DNA from: Actinomadura pelletieri DSM 43383
Lineage (GTDB): Bacteria; Actinomycetota; Actinomycetes; Streptosporangiales; Streptosporangiaceae
Direction of reading: 5' to 3'
Assembly (NCBI RefSeq): GCF_003634705.1
Contig: NZ_RBWU01000002.1
Coordinates: forward strand, 992,001-1,056,000
Length of the DNA: 64,000 nt
The position numbers and the translations under genes are program-made. The notes under the pieces were generated by a model, which was given only the letters and a program-made list of their open reading frames with translations, had not been told where the DNA came from and ran no database searches. Positions 16,277 through 23,579 of this stretch are shown piece after piece (the stretch's first letter is position 1; every line of letters begins with the position of its first letter).

Positions 16277-16558
16277 ATGAACCTCGACTTCAGTGCGGAT
16301 CCCACGTTCTCGTGGTATGTCGTCGCCCTGCTGGTCTCCGGCTTACTGATGACCGGTGCGGCGGCCTTGCCCGGCTCCAAACCGCTGGAGCGGCTCCTGT
16401 ACGTCGCGCTGGGCATCGCGATGCTCGGATATGGCGTCTACCTGGGCTTCGTTTTCGACGGCGGTGAGTACTCCATCTTCTTCTACGTGTTCGTCGTGCC
16501 GCTTCTGGTGCTGGCGCGCGCGTTCCGTGCCGTGACCGGCCGAGCGGAAAGCGCCTGA
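16277..16558 (+). CDS. Small membrane protein, unknown function
   Basis: This 93-residue protein starts at an ATG with AAGGAAG upstream. It has three hydrophobic segments: WYVVALLVSGLLMTGAAAL, LLYVALGIAMLGYGVYLGF and FFYVFVVPLLVLARAF, with a short charged C-terminus. I do not recognise the function. A frameshifted fragment of a paralogue lies at 10225-10325, showing that the gene was duplicated within this region at some time. Confidence 0.7.
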   Translation: MNLDFSADPTFSWYVVALLVSGLLMTGAAALPGSKPLERLLYVALGIAMLGYGVYLGFVFDGGEYSIFFYVFVVPLLVLARAFRAVTGRAESA

Positions 16559-16560
16559 CG

Positions 16561-16710
16561 GAAATCACCACCGCCCATGGACGGCTGTGGAGCTGGTCGC
16601 TGACGATGTCGGCGGCCGGCTCCACCGGTACTCCGGGTCTATTCGTGGAAGAAATGCCGGAAGGCGCGGAACTGTTCCGTGCGAGAGGTGTGAAGATTCT
16701 GGCGCGGTGA
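16561..16710 (+). pseudogene. Possible 3' remnant of a gene
   Basis: The frame ending at the TGA of 16708-16710 translates to a protein-like tail (GTPGLFVEEMPEGAELFRAR and a short basic end) but has no start or upstream continuation, because a stop-containing intergenic stretch precedes it. It may be the tail of a deleted gene. This rests on the appearance of the sequence only. Confidence 0.25.
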
Positions 16711-16749
16711 AGAGTGGTCTGGCCGGGAGGTACGGGGCATGATGGTCGT

Positions 16750-16917
16750 ATGAGCGACGAACAGCGGCAGGAGAGCCCGGCGGACCGGTGGCGGTCCCTC
16801 CCCCCACGCATTCCCCTTGAAGACACGGTGGCCGTGCAGGAGGTTCCCCCTAAACCGCAGGTCGTCGCGGAGCCGGGAAACGTCAAGCTCGCCGAGGCCA
16901 CCCGCTACCCCGTTTGA
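16750..16917 (+). CDS. Small hypothetical protein (55 residues)
   Basis: The short product MSDEQRQESPADRWRSLPPR... is hydrophilic and proline-rich, with the tract EVPPKPQVVAEPGNVKLAEA and the end RYPV. Small proteins with a similar R-W-x-x-L-P-P-R pattern occur in actinomycetes, from memory. There is no membrane segment or known domain. The ribosome-binding site is weak, so the call rests on the frame and composition. Confidence 0.45.
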   Translation: MSDEQRQESPADRWRSLPPRIPLEDTVAVQEVPPKPQVVAEPGNVKLAEATRYPV

Positions 16918-17029
16918 TCCGAGACAGATAGACGCCGGTGGTGAGCCTGGTGGCGCGAACAGTCACCGGCCGCCGGCCACGGCCGCCGGGTCGAGTTCGC
17001 TGATCTGACGTTGGCTGTTTCCGCCGGTC

Positions 17030-17440
17030 TTAGGGCCGGGTGAAATCGGCTGCGGTCATGCCGGGCGGATGGCCGGGGGGCCACTGGACGAGTTCGATCC
17101 TGTAACCGTCGGGGTCGGTCAGCCATGATGTGCGGATTCCCGGGCCCGGTTCGGCCGGCGGCTCGGCGGTGATGCCGTTGGCCGCGAGGGCGGTGATCGT
17201 GGCGTCGAGGTCGTCCACCTGAATGACGAGGTGGTTGACGGCGCTGGTGTCTTCCACTGGTTTCGCGGGGTCGTGCACGAGTTCGAGGCTGACGAACGGA
17301 TCGTCGGGTAGCTGGAGCATGGTCAGGCTGCCGAATTCCGACTCGGGGACGCCGCCCAGTTCGGTGTATCCGAGCGCGGTGTAGAAGGCGAGCGAGCGTT
17401 CCAGGTTGGTGACCCTGAGCCCGAGGTGCAGCATGCGCAT
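17030..17440 (-). CDS. VOC-superfamily (glyoxalase I-like) protein
   Basis: This 136-residue protein has paired beta-alpha-beta-beta-beta modules: MLHLGLRVTNLERSLAFYTA at the N-terminus with the metal-ligand His, an internal FVSLELVHD, VNHLVIQVDDLDATI opening the second half, and the typical TSWLTDPDGYRIELVQWP with the C-terminal metal Glu. This matches lactoylglutathione-lyase-like single-domain members that work as dimers. Actinomycetes lack glutathione, so the substrate is likely different. The start at 17440 gives one residue pair more than a second ATG at 17434. Confidence 0.88.
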   Translation of the reverse strand: MRMLHLGLRVTNLERSLAFYTALGYTELGGVPESEFGSLTMLQLPDDPFVSLELVHDPAKPVEDTSAVNHLVIQVDDLDATITALAANGITAEPPAEPGPGIRTSWLTDPDGYRIELVQWPPGHPPGMTAADFTRP

Positions 17441-17563
17441 GCTCGGCACACTAGTGCCGGAACGAAGGGTTGTCCGGGAGGTGCCGCGCGTTCGGTCGGT
17501 CGGGGGAGCGGGCTCACCCGTGGGAGGGAGGCTCTCGGGTGGTGGCCTGGCGAGGATTCGGGC

Positions 17564-18127
17564 ATGGCAACGCTCACTGTTCCTCGGCCCCCCACTCGTA
17601 AATCCCCGGCTCCTCTTGAGACCTGGCCTGTCACGGCGGTGACATGGTCCGTCGGCGCTTTCATCGCGCTGTGTGTCGTGTTGGTCGCGAGTAAGCCGCT
17701 GCGTGGTGAGAGCTTCAACGGCACCGATGGTGTGATCGCCCTCGCGTGCGGGCTGCGCGGGCTGACGATTCTGATGGCGCAGGCGACCATCCGGTCGTGG
17801 GGGCGCCGGGTGCCCGGCTGGTTGCTGCTCGGCGGGCTGGCGGGCGCGGCGGGGCTTCAGGCGTTCTACCCGTTCGCCGAGCTGGTGATCAAGCTGGCGG
17901 TGGTGGTGGGGCTGGTGGACGAGACCGGTCTCGGCGCGACGCATACGGACGCCACGGCCTGGTTCAACCTGGTGATGACCGCGCTGATCTGGGGTGTCCC
18001 CGGCGCGCTGCTGGGACGGACCGCGATGCAGTATCGGCGCCGGGCGGGTGTGCGGTTCCGGTGGGTGCTTCTCGGCATCGGTGGAGGCCTGGTCTTCCTG
18101 GGCTCGCTCGGCGTCGTGATCGGCTGA
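17564..18127 (+). CDS. Multi-pass membrane protein, unknown function
   Basis: This 187-residue protein has about four hydrophobic helices: AVTWSVGAFIALCVVLVASK, WLLLGGLAGAAGLQAFYPFA with a following ELVIKLAVVVGLV, WFNLVMTALIWGVPGALLG, and WVLLGIGGGLVFLGSLGVVI. A basic, proline-rich N-terminus suggests the cytoplasmic side. The start at 17564 is the only ATG close to the first helix. There is no recognisable domain. The gene converges on the GH9-type gene across a strong hairpin. Confidence 0.7.
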   Translation: MATLTVPRPPTRKSPAPLETWPVTAVTWSVGAFIALCVVLVASKPLRGESFNGTDGVIALACGLRGLTILMAQATIRSWGRRVPGWLLLGGLAGAAGLQAFYPFAELVIKLAVVVGLVDETGLGATHTDATAWFNLVMTALIWGVPGALLGRTAMQYRRRAGVRFRWVLLGIGGGLVFLGSLGVVIG

Positions 18128-18230
18128 GGCCCATGCCGCATGCGCTGGATGCGCTGGGATCTCGAATGGGACTTCTGCGGCGCTCAACGGGCTGGAGGCG
18201 GTGGTCGTATCGGCGATATTTTATGGATGT

Positions 18231-18260
18231 GGCGGGCGGACGGGCCCGCGTCCGCCCGCC
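18231..18260. terminator. Strong hairpin between convergent genes
   Basis: A perfect 12-bp stem, GGCGGGCGGACG (18231-18242) with CGTCCGCCCGCC (18249-18260), encloses loop GGCCCG. It lies in the 152-bp gap between the membrane protein gene (+) and the GH9-type gene (-) and would serve both directions. There is no U-tract, which is common for actinomycete terminators. Confidence 0.7.
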
Positions 18261-18279
18261 CGCCCACGGTCAGGGGCGC

Positions 18280-20079
18280 TCAGCCGATCGCGACGGCGTT
18301 CATGTACCAGCTGGTGTGGGGGAGCCACTGTTCGCCCCAGCGCCAGTCGTCGTCCTTGCCGGTCTTGGCGAAGCCGTGGTCCCAGAGGATCCCGCTGCCG
18401 TCCTCGTTCTTGCCGGTGATGCCGTTGACGACGCCGCCCGCGGTCTGGAGGAACTGCCACGACCCGAGCCACAGGTACTGCGGGTTGTTCTGGCCGGAAC
18501 CGTCGAGCATGCACACGTCGTAGGGGTTGGCGCCGAGGATCCAGTCGAGCTGGTTCGCGGCGTACGAGCGCAACTTCGCCGCGAACGTGCGGTCGTCGGA
18601 GAAAGCCCGCGCGGTGAGACGCGCCGCCGTCGCCAGGGAGGCGATGCGCGCGTTCTCGCCCTGCCACCACTGGTCACGGGCGCGCGGTGTCACGTTGTGC
18701 GGGAAGAAGAACTGCGCGGCACGGTTGCCGTTTCCGTCCTGGACGAGCTGACGGGCGTAACCGAACGGGTTGGTGACCTCCGCGGTGACCGACAGTTCGA
18801 ACAGCATCGATCGGCGCACGGTGTCCAGCACCCGGTCCTTGGCGTCGCCGTCGGCGATGCCCGCGTAGGTGAGGAGCGCGACGACCGGGAGACCGGCGTC
18901 GGACGGGTGGAAGTACGGGCGGTCCTTGTCGTCGGCCCGCCAGTAGTCACGGTGGTCGCGCCAGGTGACCAGCCGGGAAGCAAGGCTCGCCGCGCGTTTT
19001 TCGGCGCTCTTTCTGTAGGTGTCGTCATCGGTGGCCCGGTACAGTTCGACGGCCGCGAGCAACGCGTTGTAGTCGTCTTGGATGTTCTCCTTGCCGTCAT
19101 TGGTGAGCCGGACGTTGTTGGCTTCGAGATAGGCGAAGGCGTCCTTGGCGGTCGACAGGTACTCGGCGCTTTCGTAGTCGCCCGACACGTCGTGTGTGCT
19201 GGCGATGGCCAGTGCGGCGATCGCTATTCCGCCGCCCTCGCGGAAGCAGACCTGTTCGGTGCCCAGAGTGCGCTTTAGGGGGTCCTTCGGGGGTCCGGGC
19301 TGGCGGACACTGCTGTAGAAGGACTGCCCGGGGACGTGCACGCGCCGGATGTAGTCCGCTCCGTACAGGCCCTCGTCCTGCATCCAGGTGCGCAGTTGTG
19401 TGAAGTTCTCGTCCTTTCGCGCGGTCAGTTCCCGATACGAGACGAACAAGGACCATGCGGTGAGCGGGAGTTGCAGCGTGTTGAAATAGGAGAGAGGCGA
19501 CAACTGTGTGAAATGCTTACCGAAATCGCCGGTCGCGTCGTACCAGCCGCCGTGCGCGTCGTACGTCCTTCCGGTTCTTCCGAGCGGCACATGGCGGTCG
19601 AACTTGTCGTACTGGCCGGAGCAGCGCCAGCCCTTGAAGTGGTGGACGACGTGCGAGAGCGTATACCGCTCCAGCACCGTCGGCTCGATCTTGAACGGTG
19701 CCGACCGGGCCGACCCCACGGCGACGAAGTAGTCGCCTGGCCGCTCCACCCGGGAGAAGTCGGCCGTCCAGTAGCGGCGGTCGTCCCAGTCCGCGACCCG
19801 GCCCGCGTCGACGAACGGTCCGCTGAGGACGGTCTCACCGGTGGTCGTGTCGATGAGCCGGAACCCTCCCGGCGGCGAACTCGCCGTGACGACGACGCGT
19901 TTCGGCGCGCCCGGGTCGAAACCCACGTTGTTGAGGAGGACCCGCGTCGTCGTGCCGTCGGGTTCCCGAGGTGCCGTCCCGGTGTCGGCTACCGCCTCGC
20001 CCGGGGCGCCCACGACTGTGCCGGCTCCTACCGTGGCCGCTCCGAGCAGGAAGCGTCGGCGGTCGTACCCAGATCTCAT
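18280..20079 (-). CDS. Tat-exported glycoside hydrolase family 9-type protein
   Basis: This 599-residue protein has a twin-arginine signal (DRRRFLLGAATVGAGTVVGA). Next comes an Ig-like N-terminal cellulase domain (residues 45-130, VLLNNVGFDPGAPKRVVVTA), then the (alpha/alpha)6 catalytic barrel typical of GH9 endoglucanases, with YDAHGGWYDATGDFGKH (catalytic Asp pair region) and the late NQLDWILGANPYDVCMLDGS. The usual GH9 C-terminal acid region is represented by NEDGSGILWDHG, so activity on cellulose is uncertain and a related polysaccharide is possible. It is a single gene with a terminator-like hairpin after it. Confidence 0.85.
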   Translation of the reverse strand: MRSGYDRRRFLLGAATVGAGTVVGAPGEAVADTGTAPREPDGTTTRVLLNNVGFDPGAPKRVVVTASSPPGGFRLIDTTTGETVLSGPFVDAGRVADWDDRRYWTADFSRVERPGDYFVAVGSARSAPFKIEPTVLERYTLSHVVHHFKGWRCSGQYDKFDRHVPLGRTGRTYDAHGGWYDATGDFGKHFTQLSPLSYFNTLQLPLTAWSLFVSYRELTARKDENFTQLRTWMQDEGLYGADYIRRVHVPGQSFYSSVRQPGPPKDPLKRTLGTEQVCFREGGGIAIAALAIASTHDVSGDYESAEYLSTAKDAFAYLEANNVRLTNDGKENIQDDYNALLAAVELYRATDDDTYRKSAEKRAASLASRLVTWRDHRDYWRADDKDRPYFHPSDAGLPVVALLTYAGIADGDAKDRVLDTVRRSMLFELSVTAEVTNPFGYARQLVQDGNGNRAAQFFFPHNVTPRARDQWWQGENARIASLATAARLTARAFSDDRTFAAKLRSYAANQLDWILGANPYDVCMLDGSGQNNPQYLWLGSWQFLQTAGGVVNGITGKNEDGSGILWDHGFAKTGKDDDWRWGEQWLPHTSWYMNAVAIG

Positions 20080-20195
20080 GCTCGCACCACCCTGGTGTCG
20101 CTTTGATCCCCCGAAACCGTTATTTGTCCGATTTCTCGGTATCACGGTGAGGGACGGCGTCAACCCCGGATGCGCTGTCCGGTGATCAGGATGCG

Positions 20196-21314
20196 TTAGT
20201 CGGTGAAGATGTCCAGGGGCAGGAACGCCGACACCAGGAAGTTCGGCACGTTGACCACCTGACTGATCCTGAGGTCGACGGCGACGCTGCAGATCGCGTA
20301 CGCCTGCTGGCGACTCCAACCCCGCTCGCACAGATGGTCGACCATGTTCAGCACCGCGTTGCGGGCGGCGAGGGACACGTCCTCCGGCACCACCGTGGCG
20401 CCGTCCCGGCTCATCGACAGGCCCGTGGTGGCGTAGAACCGGCGCGGAGCCGCGAACTCCGGCGCCACCCAGTACTCGTCGCGGGAGAACCTCGGGCCGG
20501 TGATGCCCCTCTCCCTCGCCTCGCCCTTGTGCACCGCGAACCGGACCCGCAGCGTCGCCCGCATCTCGATCGCCGTGCCGCACGTCTCGCCGTCGCCCTG
20601 CGCGAAGTGCGCGTCCCCGGCGCTGAACAGGGCGCCGGGGGCGTCCACCGGAAGGAACAGGCGGCTTCCGGCGGTGAGCTGCTTGATGTCGACGTTGCCG
20701 CCCTGCTCCCGCGGCGGAACGGTGCGCAGGCCCGTGGTCGCGATCTCCGGCTTGGACGGCACCGCGCCCATCGCCGACGGCGGCAGCGCCGGAGCACCGA
20801 GTTCCTGAACCGTCCGTTCGCGTTCGGTGATCCGCCGCAGCGTGTCGGGCCCGGGGGCCAGGCCGATCGTCCCCATGAACGGGGCGCCCGGGATACGGAC
20901 GCCCGGCAGGTCGGACGACGTCGCCCAGCCGTCCGCGATCGTCCAGCGCACGAGGAACGGATCCGGGAACCGGTCGCTCAGGAAACCGACCCCCGGCGCC
21001 TGCGCGGTGAAGCCGAACGCGTCCGGCGTCACCTCCAGGATCTCCACCTCGAGGAGGTCGCCGGGCTCGGCGCCCTCGACGAACACCGGGCCGGTCAGCG
21101 GATGCACCACGCTCAGGTCGGCGGCGGCCACCGACTCCGCCGTGCTGGACATGTCGAACTGCCCGTCGAACGCGTCTCGCGTCTCCAGCACGACCTCGTC
21201 GCCCGGTGCGCAGGACACCACCGGAGGGATGTCCGGATGCCACCGGTTGTGACCGGTGCCGGGCTCTTCCCGCAGGGACAGCGCCGGGTCGATGCGGATC
21301 TCATGTACGGCCAT
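20196..21314 (-). CDS. Acetamidase/formamidase family protein
   Basis: This 372-residue enzyme belongs to the FmdA/AmdA family, which hydrolyses short amides to ammonium and an acid. Landmarks are NRWHPDIPPVVSCAPGDEVV near the N-terminus, HPLTGPVFVEGAEPGDLLEV with the metal-site region, GTIGLAPG, and GDAHFAQGDGETCGTAIE in the C-terminal half. The ATG at 21314 is preferred to a GTG 15 bp upstream. It is the last gene of a leftward run that begins with the O-methyltransferase, 64 bp after the MMPL gene, but probably serves nitrogen metabolism rather than the biosynthetic cluster. Confidence 0.9.
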   Translation of the reverse strand: MAVHEIRIDPALSLREEPGTGHNRWHPDIPPVVSCAPGDEVVLETRDAFDGQFDMSSTAESVAAADLSVVHPLTGPVFVEGAEPGDLLEVEILEVTPDAFGFTAQAPGVGFLSDRFPDPFLVRWTIADGWATSSDLPGVRIPGAPFMGTIGLAPGPDTLRRITERERTVQELGAPALPPSAMGAVPSKPEIATTGLRTVPPREQGGNVDIKQLTAGSRLFLPVDAPGALFSAGDAHFAQGDGETCGTAIEMRATLRVRFAVHKGEARERGITGPRFSRDEYWVAPEFAAPRRFYATTGLSMSRDGATVVPEDVSLAARNAVLNMVDHLCERGWSRQQAYAICSVAVDLRISQVVNVPNFLVSAFLPLDIFTD

Positions 21315-21378
21315 CCGGACATTCTCCACATAGGAGTCTGTGGATGGTCGTGAGGGTCCGCGCCGACCCGGCGCGGTG

Positions 21379-23478
21379 TCAACCGCTCTCGCCGAGCCGG
21401 AGCCGGTGGTGCAGCCTGCGGAGTGGCCGTGGCGCCCACCAGGTGGACTCGCCGAGCAACGTCATCGCCGCAGGGACGAGCAGGCAGCGCACCAGCGTCG
21501 CGTCCACGGCCACGGCGACGGCGAGCGCGACGCCGAGCTCCTTGATGCCGAGCAGCTCACCGGTTGCGAAACCGGCGAACACGATGATCATCAGAAGGGC
21601 GGCGGAGGTGATGATCCGCGCGGTCCGCTGGAGGCCGTGTTCGACGGCGAGGTCGGTGGGGGTGCCCTGGTCGTACAGCTCCTTGATCCGGGACAGCAGG
21701 AACACCTCGTAGTCCATCGACAGCCCGAACGCGAAGGTGAACACCAGCACCGGCACCCAGACCTCGATGCCCCCGGAGGAGGTGAAACCCAGCAGGCCCG
21801 CGCCGTGACCGTCCTGGAACACCCAGACCAGCACCCCGAAGGACGCCCCGAGCGACAGCGTGTTCACCACCATCGCCTTGATCGGGACCAGCAGCGAACC
21901 GGTCATCGCGAACAGCAGCACGAACATCGCGACCGCGATCCAGCCCGCCGCCCACGGCAGCGCGCGTCGGATCTCGCTCATATGGTCTTCCAGGACGGCG
22001 GCGCTCCCGGTCACCCAGGTCCGGAAGTCCGGACGCTCGGCCCGCAACGTCTTCACCAGGTCGCGCGCGACCTGCCCCTGCGGATCGCCCGCCACGTGCA
22101 CCTCGATCAGCGACCAGCCCGGCGACAGCGGCTCCGGCGACCCGACCGCCGTCACACCCCGCTCGGCCCGCACGGACGCCGCGTACGGCGCGGCCTTCTC
22201 CGGCGGTGCCGCCGCGACGATGAGGACGGGGTCGAGGGTCCGGCCCGGGAACCGCTTCGCGACGGTCTCCTCGAACCGGCGTGGACCGGCGTCGGCGGGC
22301 AGCGCCTGCACACGCGACAGCCGTGGCTCGGCGTCGACGAACGGCACCCCGGCCAGCAGCAGGACGGCGGCGACGCCGACCAGGGTGAGCACCGGCCTTC
22401 TGCGGGTCGCCCGCGCCGTCTTCGCGAACAGGCCGTCGTCGGCGCTGCCCGAGCCTTCGGTCGTCCGGCTCGGTTTGATCCGCCTGCGGGCCAGGCCGAG
22501 CAGGGCGGGGACGAGCGTCAGCGACACGACCAACGCGACCAGGACCACCGAGAGCGCCGCCGCGCCGAGGGCCTGGAACGTGGGAATGTCGAAGATGAAC
22601 AGGGCGGCGACCGACGCGCAGACCGTCATCGCCGACCACGCGACGGTCCGTCCCGCCGTGGCCATCATGCGGCCGACCGCGTCCTCCGCGGCGAGACCGG
22701 CGCCCCGCTCCTCCCGGTAGCGGTTCACCATCAGCAGGGCGTAGTCGATGGACACGCCCAGCCCGAGGACGGTCGTCACCGACGCCGAGTCGGGATCGAG
22801 GTCCATGAGGTGGGAGAAGCCGTAGAGGGCGGCGAGCCCACCGGCGATCGACCCGAGGGCGGCGAGGATCGGCAGCCCGGCGGCGATCAGCCCGCCGAAC
22901 ACGAACACCATGACGAGCAGGGTCAGCGGCAGCGCCACCGTCTCGCCGTGCTCGACGTCCGCGCGGGACTGCTCGGCGAAGGCGCGTCCGACCAGCTCGG
23001 AGCCGCCCAGGTGCACCTCGGCGCCGGTCCGGCGGAGGTCTTCGAGGCGCGCGGCCACCGCGTCGACCGTCTCGCGCTCCGTGCCGTCGGACAGGTTCTT
23101 GGCGAGGTCGACGTGGATGAGCAGCGCCCGCCCGTCCGGGGCGACCAGGGACCGGTCGGACGAGCCGTACGGCCCGCGCGCCACCGCCACGTGCGGGATC
23201 CGCCGCACGTCCGTGACGGCCTGGTCGACGGCCCGCCGCACCCCGGGATCGTCGACCGGCCGACCGGCCAGGACGGCGCTGACCCGCGGCCCCTGCGGCC
23301 TGGCGGCCGAGAGCCGTTCGCTCCCCGCGACCGACTCCATGTGCGCGCCGTGGAACTCGGTGCTGAACCGGTCGAAGACCCGGTTGCCGACGACGAACAA
23401 CGCGATGGCGGCGACCAGCCAGGCCAGCGCGACCGGTCTGCGATGCCGGTGACAGAAACGTCCGAGGCGTTCGAGCAC
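21379..23478 (-). CDS. MMPL/RND-family membrane exporter
   Basis: This 699-residue transporter has two repeats, each one helix, a large extracytoplasmic loop and a five-helix bundle (helix 1 PVALAWLVAAIALFVVGNRV). The signature GLGVSIDYALLMVNRYREER is present in the first half and FGLSMDYEVFLLSRIKELYD in the second; these Asp-Tyr pairs conduct protons. It starts at a GTG with AGGGGG upstream. MMPL proteins export lipids, lipopeptides and siderophores. Being the gene after the LAL regulator in the leftward arm of the biosynthetic region, it is a plausible exporter of a fatty-acylated product (inferred). Confidence 0.92.
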   Translation of the reverse strand: MLERLGRFCHRHRRPVALAWLVAAIALFVVGNRVFDRFSTEFHGAHMESVAGSERLSAARPQGPRVSAVLAGRPVDDPGVRRAVDQAVTDVRRIPHVAVARGPYGSSDRSLVAPDGRALLIHVDLAKNLSDGTERETVDAVAARLEDLRRTGAEVHLGGSELVGRAFAEQSRADVEHGETVALPLTLLVMVFVFGGLIAAGLPILAALGSIAGGLAALYGFSHLMDLDPDSASVTTVLGLGVSIDYALLMVNRYREERGAGLAAEDAVGRMMATAGRTVAWSAMTVCASVAALFIFDIPTFQALGAAALSVVLVALVVSLTLVPALLGLARRRIKPSRTTEGSGSADDGLFAKTARATRRRPVLTLVGVAAVLLLAGVPFVDAEPRLSRVQALPADAGPRRFEETVAKRFPGRTLDPVLIVAAAPPEKAAPYAASVRAERGVTAVGSPEPLSPGWSLIEVHVAGDPQGQVARDLVKTLRAERPDFRTWVTGSAAVLEDHMSEIRRALPWAAGWIAVAMFVLLFAMTGSLLVPIKAMVVNTLSLGASFGVLVWVFQDGHGAGLLGFTSSGGIEVWVPVLVFTFAFGLSMDYEVFLLSRIKELYDQGTPTDLAVEHGLQRTARIITSAALLMIIVFAGFATGELLGIKELGVALAVAVAVDATLVRCLLVPAAMTLLGESTWWAPRPLRRLHHRLRLGESG

Positions 23479-23579
23479 CCCACACCCCCTGGTGGTTCCG
23501 AGCTTTGGTGACGTCCAACGGCAGCCCGCCCACCGGAGCGGGGCGTCGCGGTCACGGCGCCGCGGGATCTGAGTCGGGC